Positions 18,221 through 27,693 of a DNA stretch of 64,000 nt are shown here, piece after piece (the first letter of the stretch is position 1; each line of letters opens with the position of its first letter). Both the position numbers and the translations under genes were made by a program. Below the pieces are notes generated by a model. That model was given only the letters and a program-made list of their open reading frames with translations. It made no database searches and had not been told where the DNA came from. The DNA is taken from NCBI RefSeq assembly GCF_900142925.1, contig NZ_FRCN01000004.1, positions 62,001 to 126,000 of the forward strand, written 5' to 3'. Source of the stretch: Chitinophaga sp. CF418 (GTDB lineage: Bacteria > Bacteroidota > Bacteroidia > Chitinophagales > Chitinophagaceae).

Positions 18221-18538
18221 AGTATATTTTTAGGATTAAAAAAACGGAGTATGTTAGCGCGAAGGCACTAAGGGTAAATATTGAGATTATCTGGTGAAAA
18301 TAAATGGTTATTGGTTCATTAGAAGTCCTAATGGGTTAAACAATTCAACACATCAAAAGTACGAAAAAAGAAAGTAACCTGCAAGAAAAATTATAAGAAA
18401 AAGAGTGCCCGATAGGTTCATTTATTATTCATGAAATAACCCGGCGCCAGCATCGCGAAAATGCTAACATAGATGCATCAGAGTAATAAGAAAGCCCGCT
18501 GCACTTATCGCAACGGGCCTCTATTCTTCATAAGCAAA
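18221..18538. other. 318-bp intergenic region
   Basis: It holds the promoter region of the T9SS type A gene and the terminator-like hairpin at 18491-18517. Nothing else stands out; base composition is ordinary for intergenic DNA here. Confidence 0.4.
18491..18522 (-). terminator. Probable terminator of the oxidase gene
   Basis: GCCCG(C)TG/CA(A)CGGGC with a loop of about 10 bases and one mismatch. On the minus strand it is followed by TTTCTT. It lies 17-48 bp beyond the stop of the oxidase gene. Confidence 0.6.
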
Positions 18539-20551
18539 TCACTTTCCACAAGGACATATAAACGGATAATGTGTATTATCAATCAACGGCTCCACCCCAA
18601 AGAAATCGTTCAACACCGACTCCGCCGTACAATAAGCTCCCTCAACCCAGGCCTGATCATTCGAATACGCCTCTCCTACTATAAAGATATTCGCATCCGC
18701 TCCCGGGATCAGCTGTGAAGGTTTCCTGATCTTCTGCTGCACATCACAAACATCATAATGCGCTGCATAAGCATGGTAACCTGCATTAAATGGAGGCAGT
18801 GACCAGTCCATATACCGTGTCTCCAATGGCTCGGGCACGAAGGTATAATCTGACGCCGGACCGTAATGCACTGCTGCCAGTTGCTTGCGTAACATCTTCA
18901 CCATAATGTCAGGTGCTGCACGCGGCCCCTCAAGTGTCTGCAGATCCTGTGAAGTCGGTATAGTACGGGTCTTCTCCGGTCCCAGCTCTAACTCTCTCCA
19001 AAAGGTAGTAAACTCTTCATCATCATAAGCTGCGAGCAGACCATATACTGATTCCCCACTCTGATCCAGCGCATTGTTGCCGAAATAAACTACCTGCCGG
19101 ATAGGCGTATCAGTAACACTTGGTCCGATGGTATTACGCTCAGCGGCAAGTAACAGTTGTTCTTCCTGCGGAACAGTCAGCCGGGCCTGGATAGCATGCT
19201 CCACCGCTTTAATGAAATCAGGTGTAGAGGCGTATGGTACTTCCAGGATATTATTCTTCGGGTCCTGCATAACATTCAGATAGCCCTGGGGAAACCCCTG
19301 TTTCTGCAGGTTATCAATAACATCCTGCGTCACTTCATAACTATTGATCTGTGCAGGATAGACAGCCGCATTATCTCCGCTATAATTATTCGCCCACCAT
19401 GGCTCTTTGAAGAACATACCTACTTTATAAGATGGCTGCAGAACGGCCGATTCCAGGTACAACTGCACCTGGCTGTCATTCAGCACATCAGTACCCTCAT
19501 GATCTTCATAACGGGTAGCCTGTGCCACCAGTTCCACTGAGGCGCGAGGCATTGCCATCCATGCAGCGTCCGTAATAAAAATGCCGTCCTTTTTATTAGG
19601 TGCTGAACGCGTAGCGGTAGTATACCTCACCTTACCATCATCTGTTGCCAGGATGGAATGCAGGCGTGTATTAGGTTGGTAATTAAACGTTACGCCCTGG
19701 GCCTTCGCCAACACCTCGATAGCGTCAAACAAAGCATTGAACATAGTGGAATACCCCGTCTTCAGCGTACGGTATTCTGTACCTGGCGTAAACTCATTAT
19801 TCGCCTGGAAAGCTACTGCCGAGTTCCAGTTGATCACATTGGAAGTATAACCATTACCATCGGCAGTATAACTGTATCCTTCCGATCCCAACTGATCAAA
19901 CATCAGGTTCCAGTAGCCGATATCGCTTAATTTATCCCCCTTCTTGAAAATAGAGGAATCCGGCAGATCAACCTTGATCACCCCGTTCTGGTAGAAGTTA
20001 CACCATTCAGCCCTTGTTGTCGGACCGGAATTGGCGGTAACAGCCAGGTTCTCTACCGTGTTGAACCCGGTATCAGGGGAGTCTGAAGCGGCGTAATGAT
20101 CCGCATTGTAGGGAGCAGGATTGCTGGATGTAATATCATTCAGGTACATGTTCTTTGTACGCAGGTAGAACAGGGGATTAGTTGACTCATTGAATGGTAC
20201 AGACAATGGTTTCAGCCCCAATTTTTCGATAACCGTTGTCACCAGGCGATGACCTCCGCTTTTACCATCGTTATTGCCATCCCAGTAGGAATAACGCATC
20301 CCTCCTACTTCCAGGTATGATTTATTGGGGTCATCCTTATAATGCCATGTACATACACGTGCACCAGCCTCGCGGGTACCCTGATTATCTTTATTGAAAG
20401 TATACTGGCCCCAGTCGAAGAGCTCCAGGGTATCGCCCGACTGTAGTTGTTTAGCTTTGCCCGATTCGCTGTTCACAGTACCATTGAGCAATCGCCATGC
20501 GGTATAAAGCCCGGCAGCGCCAGCGCCGAAAATAGAATAAGTCTTAGCCAT
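18539..20551 (-). CDS. FAD-dependent L-amino-acid/amine oxidase family protein
   Basis: I chose ATG 20551 (MAKTYSIFGAGAAGLYTAWRLL, 670 aa); the frame to 20608 begins at TTG and overlaps the upstream gene. GxGxxG at residues 9-14 binds FAD. The stretch LEVGGMRYSYW matches the 'E-GGMR' element of L-amino-acid oxidases, and GEAYSNDQAWVEGA (626-639) with TAESVLNDFF is the C-terminal FAD-binding motif of the monoamine-oxidase superfamily. There is no signal peptide. It would turn an amino acid or amine into the oxo acid or aldehyde plus H2O2 and ammonia. It is 43 bp behind a 2-oxo acid decarboxylase, a natural next step if the substrate is an L-amino acid. Substrate unresolved. Confidence 0.88.
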   Translation of the reverse strand: MAKTYSIFGAGAAGLYTAWRLLNGTVNSESGKAKQLQSGDTLELFDWGQYTFNKDNQGTREAGARVCTWHYKDDPNKSYLEVGGMRYSYWDGNNDGKSGGHRLVTTVIEKLGLKPLSVPFNESTNPLFYLRTKNMYLNDITSSNPAPYNADHYAASDSPDTGFNTVENLAVTANSGPTTRAEWCNFYQNGVIKVDLPDSSIFKKGDKLSDIGYWNLMFDQLGSEGYSYTADGNGYTSNVINWNSAVAFQANNEFTPGTEYRTLKTGYSTMFNALFDAIEVLAKAQGVTFNYQPNTRLHSILATDDGKVRYTTATRSAPNKKDGIFITDAAWMAMPRASVELVAQATRYEDHEGTDVLNDSQVQLYLESAVLQPSYKVGMFFKEPWWANNYSGDNAAVYPAQINSYEVTQDVIDNLQKQGFPQGYLNVMQDPKNNILEVPYASTPDFIKAVEHAIQARLTVPQEEQLLLAAERNTIGPSVTDTPIRQVVYFGNNALDQSGESVYGLLAAYDDEEFTTFWRELELGPEKTRTIPTSQDLQTLEGPRAAPDIMVKMLRKQLAAVHYGPASDYTFVPEPLETRYMDWSLPPFNAGYHAYAAHYDVCDVQQKIRKPSQLIPGADANIFIVGEAYSNDQAWVEGAYCTAESVLNDFFGVEPLIDNTHYPFICPCGK

Positions 20552-20594
20552 AGATGTATGGTTTAATATTATAAGTGTATTAGATATCTGATTG

Positions 20595-22334
20595 TTATTC
20601 GTTACCAAGGCGGCGCATCTGTTGCGGAAGATCTTTTTCAGGGATCACCACTTCCACCAGTGCAGGTACGCCGCTCAGGTTTTTGATCTCGCCCAATGCA
20701 GCCAACAGCTCGTCTATGGTGGTAACGCGATACCCGTTAGCTCCGAAAGCTTTCGCCAGCGCCAGGTAATCCCATTTAGGCAGGATGTCGAATGTATCAA
20801 ACTTGTGTTCAGGGCCGGGTTCAAAAGCTTCCATATTGACATACACCTGCTCGATCGCATATACGCCATTACTCATAACAAAGATCACGGAGTTAAGCTT
20901 GTTCCTTACCAATGTCGACAAGGACTGGCAAACCATCATAAAACCGCCATCGCCGGCTACCGTCCATGCCCGCTTTCCACTGCCCAGCTGCGCTCCCGAT
21001 GCCGCCCCTGTTTCATACCCGATGATCTGCCAGGCCGCTGATGCCAGGAAACTGTTCTGCGGCAAACCATAGGCATTGGTAGCCACATACATGGCAGAGC
21101 TGATACCGAAAGTCCAGACAATATCCTTCAGCATATTATTATCATTGAGGAACTTCATGGATTGCTGGAAGAAACGGTTATAGGTGATCACCTGGGGCTG
21201 ATCATTCCAGCGGGGATCAGAATTGGACAACCAGGGTTCCGGATACGGAGGTTGTGGCGGTGCCTTTACCGGCAGCGGATAAGGGCTTCCCTGGGCTTTA
21301 AAACGGGCTATTAAGGCTTCCATGAAGTCGCGCATGGTCACGTTCTCATAAGTGAAATATCCCACCCTGATCGTCTCTGTAGTAGCCAGCACCATGTCTG
21401 CATACTTGTTCTCGACAAACCAGAGATAATCGTCGGTGATGATAGTTCCCAGCGTCAGGAAACAATCTGCCGCCGATACCAGGTCTAACACACTCTGAAT
21501 AGACGCCTGATCGGAATAAGTGCCGATGAACTTATCCCCTCCTTCATCCAGTACTGTTTTACCCAGGCTGGTGGTGGTATACAGGAAACCACTCACATCG
21601 ATCAGTTCCTGTAAAAGAGGCGACAGCCCATGACGTAATACTTCCACACCAGCAAAGATCAGCGGGTTCTTCGACTGGGTGATCTGCGTCCAGGCAGTGG
21701 TAACAGCATTCTCCAGTGCAAGAGGATCACTTTTGGGAATGATGGGTTGTAATACAATATCTGGCGGCGGCGGACAAGGTTCACCCCATACCTCTTTGTA
21801 ACATTCGATGAACACCGGTCTTTTGTGCGTCAACGCAGCAATCAGGAGATTGTCTATTTTCTCCGCAGCGCCGGCAGAGGTACTGAGTGTTTCACTGGCT
21901 ACCGTTACCTGATCGTATACTTCCTGGTCGGCCGCCAGGTTGCCGGTAGAGTGATGGTACAACACATCATACATCTTTGTGATCTGGCGGGCATCTGCTC
22001 CCGGTGTTGCCGAGATAACAACCACGGGGCTACGCTCTACATAAGCTCCTCCAATGGCGTTCAGCGCTATGAATGTACTTACGCCGTATTGAAGGGACAC
22101 AGCGCCCAGTCCACGGGTCCTGCCATATGCATCAGCCGCATAGGCCGCATCCAGTTCATTAATACAACCAATGGCAGTAACGCCGTCAAAATGCTCCAAT
22201 GCCTGGGTAAAGTGTTTAACATAGTCGCCGGGTATCTGGAAGACCTCTGTGACATCTAATTGTTTCAACCGGGTTAAAAGATAATCCGCAACGGTAAAGG
22301 TGGTGTTTTGCATGAATGATGGTTTATTATTCAT
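20595..22334 (-). CDS. Thiamine-diphosphate 2-oxo acid decarboxylase (pyruvate/indolepyruvate decarboxylase type)
   Basis: Taking ATG 22334 gives 579 aa; ATG 22313 is also possible and the frame to 22397 starts at TTG. Key residues of the decarboxylase branch are present: GDY (36-38), catalytic Glu60 in CINELDAAYAADAYGR, the His-His pair at 127-128 (LYHHSTGN) that separates decarboxylases from carboligases, GDG (461-463) to Asn489 binding ThDP-Mg, and Glu495 in VYAIEQ. It should decarboxylate pyruvate, phenylpyruvate or indolepyruvate to the aldehyde. Downstream on the same strand is the flavin oxidase, so together they could convert amino acid to oxo acid to aldehyde. Preferred substrate cannot be read by eye. 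Confidence 0.9.
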   Translation of the reverse strand: MNNKPSFMQNTTFTVADYLLTRLKQLDVTEVFQIPGDYVKHFTQALEHFDGVTAIGCINELDAAYAADAYGRTRGLGAVSLQYGVSTFIALNAIGGAYVERSPVVVISATPGADARQITKMYDVLYHHSTGNLAADQEVYDQVTVASETLSTSAGAAEKIDNLLIAALTHKRPVFIECYKEVWGEPCPPPPDIVLQPIIPKSDPLALENAVTTAWTQITQSKNPLIFAGVEVLRHGLSPLLQELIDVSGFLYTTTSLGKTVLDEGGDKFIGTYSDQASIQSVLDLVSAADCFLTLGTIITDDYLWFVENKYADMVLATTETIRVGYFTYENVTMRDFMEALIARFKAQGSPYPLPVKAPPQPPYPEPWLSNSDPRWNDQPQVITYNRFFQQSMKFLNDNNMLKDIVWTFGISSAMYVATNAYGLPQNSFLASAAWQIIGYETGAASGAQLGSGKRAWTVAGDGGFMMVCQSLSTLVRNKLNSVIFVMSNGVYAIEQVYVNMEAFEPGPEHKFDTFDILPKWDYLALAKAFGANGYRVTTIDELLAALGEIKNLSGVPALVEVVIPEKDLPQQMRRLGNE

Positions 22335-22636
22335 TTGAGAGCGACATACAATAGGGTACGGTGTTTTCGCCGGACACACAGCCCGGATATTAAACAATAA
22401 GATGTATTTTCTTTACAGTTTGCGATTCTCAGTAAAAGCACGTGCGCTGCATTACATCGACCTGAACATACTTCCGATGCGATAACAGCAATATAATGAT
22501 GTCAAATTTGTTGATGATATTAGAACTTGAGGTCTGGTTATGTTAAAGCAAAAAGGGTATCTGAGCACATCTTGTGCACTGAAATTAGAGCAATTTTATA
22601 AAAAAACAAAAACTTCGTTACAGGTGTTATCCGGGA
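22335..22636. other. 302-bp intergenic region
   Basis: Upstream region of the decarboxylase operon and downstream region of the phosphatase gene. No hairpin, repeat or coding frame is convincing. Confidence 0.4.
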
Positions 22637-23665
22637 TTAATTATTTCTTAATGGAATATTCGCCACACCCAATACCTTTGCCAGTTCCGTTACTTTGGCC
22701 GGTGTGTTAAGGCTCTTCTCCATATCTTCTGTCTTCAGATTATTTCCCTTACTCTTAAACAGATATGTCTTGAACACATACTGATTAGCTACTTTGGAGA
22801 AGTCTGCTCCGTGTGCGGATACCAGTTGCTCCACAAAAGCAGCCAGGGCATCTATGATGATAGGATATAATGCGCAAAGCCCGGACGACCAGCTTTCAAT
22901 ATCCGCGAGAAAAGCCTTTACTTCCGGCACTTCAATGTAGGCCAGTTTATCCAGTTGTTTTCTGATGGACTCAAAAGGCATATTCTCCCAATCCTTTGCT
23001 CGCAGTACAGGAATCTGCCAGCTGGCCTGTTCCTCCTTCCAGTAATCTTTCTCAGCCTTTACCTGGTGCACAATGAAACCGGGCAATTCTATCGCGGTAA
23101 GATATCCACCATGGCAGGCGCCGGTATCAATACCATATGTATTATTCCTCACTTCAGGCTGATCGCCGGTTACATGATGGCCATAAATAACAGGCTTAAC
23201 ACCCTGATATTTGTTTACCCATTCTGCGGATGTTCCATATTTCTTTTCCAGGTACCTATCGCCGGCAGTTGATCCGGATAATACGTCCTCCCTTTGTTCC
23301 GCCAGTGCGCAATCATGCTCAAAAGCAGCATGTACGATAATAGCTTCATCCGTTTCGTGATAATAACCAATAGAAGCACACCACTCCAGGAATGCCGGAT
23401 ACTCATCACCGAACTGCAGCTTTACGATCTCCTGCGCATAACTCAATACGCCATTCTGATGCTTACGCTCATGATTGCCGGCAAGCACTATACTATTGGG
23501 TCTGTTCCTGAAATAACGATACACTTCTTTCGACTTCCCTCCGCGGTCAATGATATCGCCTACAGAAATAAGCAGATCGTCTTCTTTTAGCCCGATTTGG
23601 GCGGTTAACCGGATTAACTCATCATAACAGCCATGGATATCTCCTACTACAAATGTGCGGCTCAT
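22637..23665 (-). CDS. PPP-type metallophosphoesterase (Ser/Thr phosphatase-like)
   Basis: A 342-aa cytosolic protein. The N-terminal 210 residues hold the PPP metal-binding signature: GDIHG (8-12), GDIIDRG (36-42), GNHE (63-66), then His ligands in HAAFEHD and YGHHVTGD. This is the calcineurin-like fold shared by bacterial PrpA/PrpE phosphatases and ApaH. The remaining 130 residues are helical and unassigned. It would dephosphorylate phosphoproteins or dinucleotides; which one is not clear. It is transcribed divergently from the PARG-like gene at 23934 with 268 bp between. Confidence 0.9.
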   Translation of the reverse strand: MSRTFVVGDIHGCYDELIRLTAQIGLKEDDLLISVGDIIDRGGKSKEVYRYFRNRPNSIVLAGNHERKHQNGVLSYAQEIVKLQFGDEYPAFLEWCASIGYYHETDEAIIVHAAFEHDCALAEQREDVLSGSTAGDRYLEKKYGTSAEWVNKYQGVKPVIYGHHVTGDQPEVRNNTYGIDTGACHGGYLTAIELPGFIVHQVKAEKDYWKEEQASWQIPVLRAKDWENMPFESIRKQLDKLAYIEVPEVKAFLADIESWSSGLCALYPIIIDALAAFVEQLVSAHGADFSKVANQYVFKTYLFKSKGNNLKTEDMEKSLNTPAKVTELAKVLGVANIPLRNN

Positions 23666-23933
23666 ATTGCGGTATAGGTTTAGGGAACGGTGAAATTACA
23701 ATTATTATTTATTCGCAGGTCCCGGCCATGGACTAAGCTTATCCGTCATTTGTGCTGACAATATTTTTTTCAGAACAGGGAAAGAAATGTCTATCAAACA
23801 CTTAGCTACCGGCAAAGCATATCCTGTATTGACTTTCACCCTCTCCAAAATTCCTCTCCTTCAAAAAAAATTTGAATGTTTCCCAAAAATACATTCACTT
23901 TGCGTCATAATAACACAAACTAAATATGCCCCT

Positions 23934-24797
23934 ATGAATAAAAGTGCAAGAGTGGCTATCGCCTATGAAACACTGGACATCCTGGCAGCCGGCCAGTACC
24001 AGAACGAACGGCATGAACTGGTGGATATCAGTAAGGACCTCAAATATGCTGTAGAGAACACCATTCACTACAAACCCGATGATTTTGAGAAAGTATTCAT
24101 CACAAGAGATGCTCAACTAAAAGATGCCCCTGCCGGCAACTGCCGCATTGAAGTAACGGCTGAAAGTACCTTTGCGGCTGCCCGCAGACTGGTGGTAACT
24201 GAAGGAGCAGAAAATGTATGCTGCCTCAATTTTGCCTCTGCTAAAAACCCAGGTGGTGGTTTCCTGGGTGGAGCGCAGGCACAGGAAGAAAGCCTGGCAA
24301 GGGCCAGCGGACTCTATCCTACATTGAAGAAGCATCCTGAAATGTATGAGACCAACAGGAAGCACGCCAGTCTGTTGTACACAGACCATATGATCTATTC
24401 TCCCCTGGTACCTGTTTTCAGAAATGATGAAGACCACCTGATAGATCAACACTATCTCGTATCTATCATCACGGCACCTGCTGTTAACAAGGGCGCACTA
24501 TTAATGAATGAGCCTGAATATGCAATAAGCATAGAGCCCGTGATGATTAACAGGATTGAAAAGCTGCTGTCAGTGGCTGTGGTTAATAAACAGACCACAT
24601 TGATACTGGGCGCCTGGGGCTGCGGCGTATTCAGGAACAGCACAGAAGATGTAGCAACCTGGTTTGCACATCACCTGCTGAAAAATGAAACTTTCAAAAA
24701 TGCATTCACACGTATTGTTTTCGCGATCTATGATCCTTCAGAAAAGAAACAAACAGCCAAGGCATTCATACAACAGTTCGGCCATTCACCCATGTAA
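23934..24797 (+). CDS. TIGR02452 family protein, microbial PARG-like
   Basis: ATG 23934 gives 287 aa starting MNKSARVAIAYETL, the usual family start; the frame from 23787 adds 49 unlikely residues. The signature FASAKNPGGGFLGGAQAQEE (residues 100-119), with the tandem Glu pair, is the catalytic loop of bacterial-type poly(ADP-ribose) glycohydrolases, followed by LARASGLYP. A second loop, LGAWGCGVFRN near residue 240, matches the macrodomain-type ADP-ribose site. It should remove ADP-ribose from proteins or nucleic acid. An ART-fold gene sits 8.5 kb away (14791), but a link is speculative. Confidence 0.9.
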   Translation: MNKSARVAIAYETLDILAAGQYQNERHELVDISKDLKYAVENTIHYKPDDFEKVFITRDAQLKDAPAGNCRIEVTAESTFAAARRLVVTEGAENVCCLNFASAKNPGGGFLGGAQAQEESLARASGLYPTLKKHPEMYETNRKHASLLYTDHMIYSPLVPVFRNDEDHLIDQHYLVSIITAPAVNKGALLMNEPEYAISIEPVMINRIEKLLSVAVVNKQTTLILGAWGCGVFRNSTEDVATWFAHHLLKNETFKNAFTRIVFAIYDPSEKKQTAKAFIQQFGHSPM

Positions 24798-25234
24798 GTC
24801 AACCCACCGGAATGCCGGCCAATAGCCTGTGTTCCGGTTTATAGCTGTTTCACCCCTTGTTGTTATCCCCAACAGATATTCTATTCCGCAATATATCCCC
24901 AGCCGCCATCCTTTTCTTATACCATCTACTATTTTTCCATTGAGCCCATCAATGAGAATGGAGTTGGCAAAAGGAGCCCGGTGATGAAAATAGAATGATT
25001 ATCAATGAATTTCCATATCTTTATTGCAGACAGATCAAGACAAAGAAGTTAGCGACCAAAACAATCTCCATCCGAAGAAAGACGACAAACACGTTACCAT
25101 TTTACCAATAAATACTTATTGAATTGTGACACCTCGAAAGGAATCTTTTACCATCCACGACGTAATCGATTACCTGAGATGAACAGCTTATCTAAAACAT
25201 CAATCAATCAATTAATAACCAATCATTTACAACA
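24798..25234. other. 437-bp upstream region of the GH2 gene
   Basis: Nothing coding. It contains the palindrome at 25162 shared with the susC-like gene. The 60 bp before the ATG at 25235 are A+T rich with repeated ATCAAT motifs. Confidence 0.5.
25162..25173. promoter_or_regulatory. Palindromic operator candidate upstream of GH2 gene
   Basis: GTAATCGATTAC again, identical to 4799-4810 and at nearly the same distance from the gene (61 bp versus 57 bp). Likely the site of a shared LacI-family repressor. Confidence 0.6.
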
Positions 25235-27637
25235 ATGAACCTGTCTAAGACTGCTAGTGTATGTTTTTTGAGTGTCGTGCTTGGTCAAGGCCTGATGGCG
25301 CAGACCAACTGGCAAGTCCAGCCTACAACGATCAAGACCCGTTGGGCGAAGGAAGTTTCCCCCACTAACGCTTTACCCGAGTATCCCCGTCCGCAGATGG
25401 TAAGGGAGAACTGGCAAAATCTGAACGGACTGTGGAACTATACCATTACCCCTAAAGATGCGGCCATGCCTTCCGGCTACCAGGAACAGATCCTCGTTCC
25501 CTATCCACTGGAATCGGCCCTGTCAGGCGTAAAAAAGCCATTACAGCCCTCCGAGAACCTCTGGTATAAACGCGCCTTTACCAAACCTGCCCTGAAAGAC
25601 GGCGAGCATGTATTGCTGCATTTTGGCGCCGTAGACTGGCAGGCTACCGTATATGTAAATGGCAAAGAAACAGGCAGCCACAGCGGCGGTTACCAGGCCT
25701 TCTCCCAGGACATCACCGCTGCCCTGAAAGACGGCGAAAATGAGATCGTAGTGAAGGTATTTGATCCCACCAGCGAAGGCATCGGCCCCCATGGCAAACA
25801 GGTACTCAATCCTGCTAATATCTACTACACTCCCACCTCCGGTATCTGGCAGACAGTATGGCTGGAAACAGTGCCTGCCGCCTACATCTCCGGACTGGTC
25901 ATGACACCCGATATTGACAAAGGTATTCTGAACGTTACTGTAAATGCCCCTGCGGGCACCAATGTTGAGCTCATTGCCAGCGACGCGGGTACTGAGGTCA
26001 GCAAGACCAAAGGTAAGGCAGGCGCCGCCTTAAAATTGCCTGTAAAGAACGCGAAGTTGTGGTCCCCTTCGAATCCTTTCCTGTACGACCTGACCGTAAA
26101 ACTCACCAAAGGCGGCCAAACCGTAGATCAGGTAAAGAGTTACTTCGGTATGCGTAAGATCGCCATTCAGAAAGATGAAAAGGGTGTAGACCGCATCTTC
26201 CTCAACAACCAGGCTTACTTCAACCTGGGTACATTAGACCAGGGCTTCTGGCCCGACGGTCTGTATACCGCTCCTACAGATAATGCGCTGAAATTCGACA
26301 TAGAAGCCATCAAAGCGATGGGCTTTAACACCATCCGTAAACACATCAAAATAGAGCCTGCCCGTTGGTATTATCACGCAGACAAACTGGGTATACTGGT
26401 ATGGCAGGATTTCGTGAACCCTAACCAGGGATTACCGGAAGGCGCTAAAGCAGAGTACGAGAAAGAAACCAAAGAAACGCTCGAACAGCTGCACAATAAT
26501 CCTTCTATCACCACCTGGGTGATCTTCAACGAGAAATGGGGCGCATATGACCAGCAGCGTATCACCGAATGGGTAAAAGCCACCGATCCTTCCCGTATTG
26601 TGAATGGCCACTCCGGCGAAATGCTGTATGTCAATGAACAACTCCGTAGTCCCTCTCCCAATGCATGGGTAAGTGCCGACATGACCGACGTTCACTCCTA
26701 CCCTGACCCGATGGATGCACCTGCCGAACCAGGCAAAGCAAGAGTACTCGGTGAATTCGGCGGTATCGGCGTATTCATCCCGGACCATCAGTGGAATACC
26801 AGCAGCGCATGGGGCTACATCCAGGAAAAAGCAGCAGGCCTTGCCACCAAATACACCATCATGAATCAGCACCTGAAACTGCTGGAAGCAGCAGGTCTCT
26901 CAGGCTCTATCTACACCCAACCATTTGACGTGGAGGGAGAACAAAACGGCCTGCTCACCTACGACCGTGAAGTGATCAAGATCCCATTTGACCAGATGCG
27001 TAAGATCCATTCCCAACTGAACCCTGATCTGGGTACCATCCCACAGGTAACAGCCAAAAATGCTGACCTCACTGATCCGGGTGAAGTATACAGCAAAATG
27101 CTGCAGGACTACATCAATGGTCGCCGCGATCCCGAATTCCTCTTCAAAATGTCGATGATGGCCCAACAGGCCGGCGATAAGAACGGTGCAAACCTGGCAG
27201 GCGGAGCGTATATAGCTACCTTACAGGCCCCTTATACACCTGAACAGCTGGCCCTCATTCTCCAGTTCACCTCCAGCACAAAAGACAAAGGCTTCAGCGT
27301 ATTACAGGAGCAATTACAATCCAACAACGCCAAACTGGAAAAAAGACCCGTTACCGTTAAGCTGATGAATATTGTTTTCAAAGACGTGATCGATCCGGTA
27401 CTGCAGAAGAGCGGAGATACTCCTGACTGGAACGCGATCGCCAACAGCATCAAACCCTACGGCGAACCAGGCGAAGAGATCTTCCTGAGAGCGAAAACAG
27501 TATACACCTTCAACAAACAGGATTGGTCAAATTACGCTTCCGCAGCTAATACCTACCTGGAGAAATACGGTCAGAATATTCCTGAACAGGAAAGGAACAT
27601 GTTCCGTCAGGCCATCAACAACAGCAAAAACCAATAA
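25235..27637 (+). CDS. Secreted glycoside hydrolase family 2 protein
   Basis: An 800-aa protein with a signal peptide (ending GQGLMAQ). The N-terminal sugar-binding sandwich carries ENWQNLNGLWNYTI and HFGAVDWQATVYVNGKETG (about 45-200). An immunoglobulin-like domain and a TIM barrel follow, with acid/base Glu in VIFNEKWGAYD (about residue 433) and the nucleophile Glu in LGEFGGIG (about 507). The HNNPSITTWV stretch before the acid/base is typical of GH2. About 200 helical residues follow the barrel (from DPGEVYSKML), longer than in simple GH2 enzymes. It probably removes beta-linked sugars in the periplasm. The shared palindrome suggests co-regulation with the SusCD operon at 324-4741. Confidence 0.93.
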   Translation: MNLSKTASVCFLSVVLGQGLMAQTNWQVQPTTIKTRWAKEVSPTNALPEYPRPQMVRENWQNLNGLWNYTITPKDAAMPSGYQEQILVPYPLESALSGVKKPLQPSENLWYKRAFTKPALKDGEHVLLHFGAVDWQATVYVNGKETGSHSGGYQAFSQDITAALKDGENEIVVKVFDPTSEGIGPHGKQVLNPANIYYTPTSGIWQTVWLETVPAAYISGLVMTPDIDKGILNVTVNAPAGTNVELIASDAGTEVSKTKGKAGAALKLPVKNAKLWSPSNPFLYDLTVKLTKGGQTVDQVKSYFGMRKIAIQKDEKGVDRIFLNNQAYFNLGTLDQGFWPDGLYTAPTDNALKFDIEAIKAMGFNTIRKHIKIEPARWYYHADKLGILVWQDFVNPNQGLPEGAKAEYEKETKETLEQLHNNPSITTWVIFNEKWGAYDQQRITEWVKATDPSRIVNGHSGEMLYVNEQLRSPSPNAWVSADMTDVHSYPDPMDAPAEPGKARVLGEFGGIGVFIPDHQWNTSSAWGYIQEKAAGLATKYTIMNQHLKLLEAAGLSGSIYTQPFDVEGEQNGLLTYDREVIKIPFDQMRKIHSQLNPDLGTIPQVTAKNADLTDPGEVYSKMLQDYINGRRDPEFLFKMSMMAQQAGDKNGANLAGGAYIATLQAPYTPEQLALILQFTSSTKDKGFSVLQEQLQSNNAKLEKRPVTVKLMNIVFKDVIDPVLQKSGDTPDWNAIANSIKPYGEPGEEIFLRAKTVYTFNKQDWSNYASAANTYLEKYGQNIPEQERNMFRQAINNSKNQ

Positions 27638-27651
27638 CCATCATCCTAATA

Positions 27652-27693
27652 GTGAATACAGGTAATACACCCGCAAAAATTACCTGTATTCAC
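27652..27693 (+). terminator. 15-bp perfect hairpin after GH2 gene
   Basis: GTGAATACAGGTAAT and its exact complement ATTACCTGTATTCAC flank a 12-base loop, starting 15 bp after the stop at 27637. No T-run follows, so it may act as an RNA 3'-end stabiliser as well as, or instead of, a terminator. Confidence 0.65.

Noticed and set aside
20552-20608. 19-residue extension of the flavin oxidase
   Set aside because: It starts at TTG and overlaps the end of the decarboxylase gene; the FAD motif is normally a few residues from the start, as with ATG 20551.
23787-23933. 49-residue extension of the TIGR02452 protein
   Set aside because: Not like the family start, and it covers the likely promoter region (CACTTTG near 23896).
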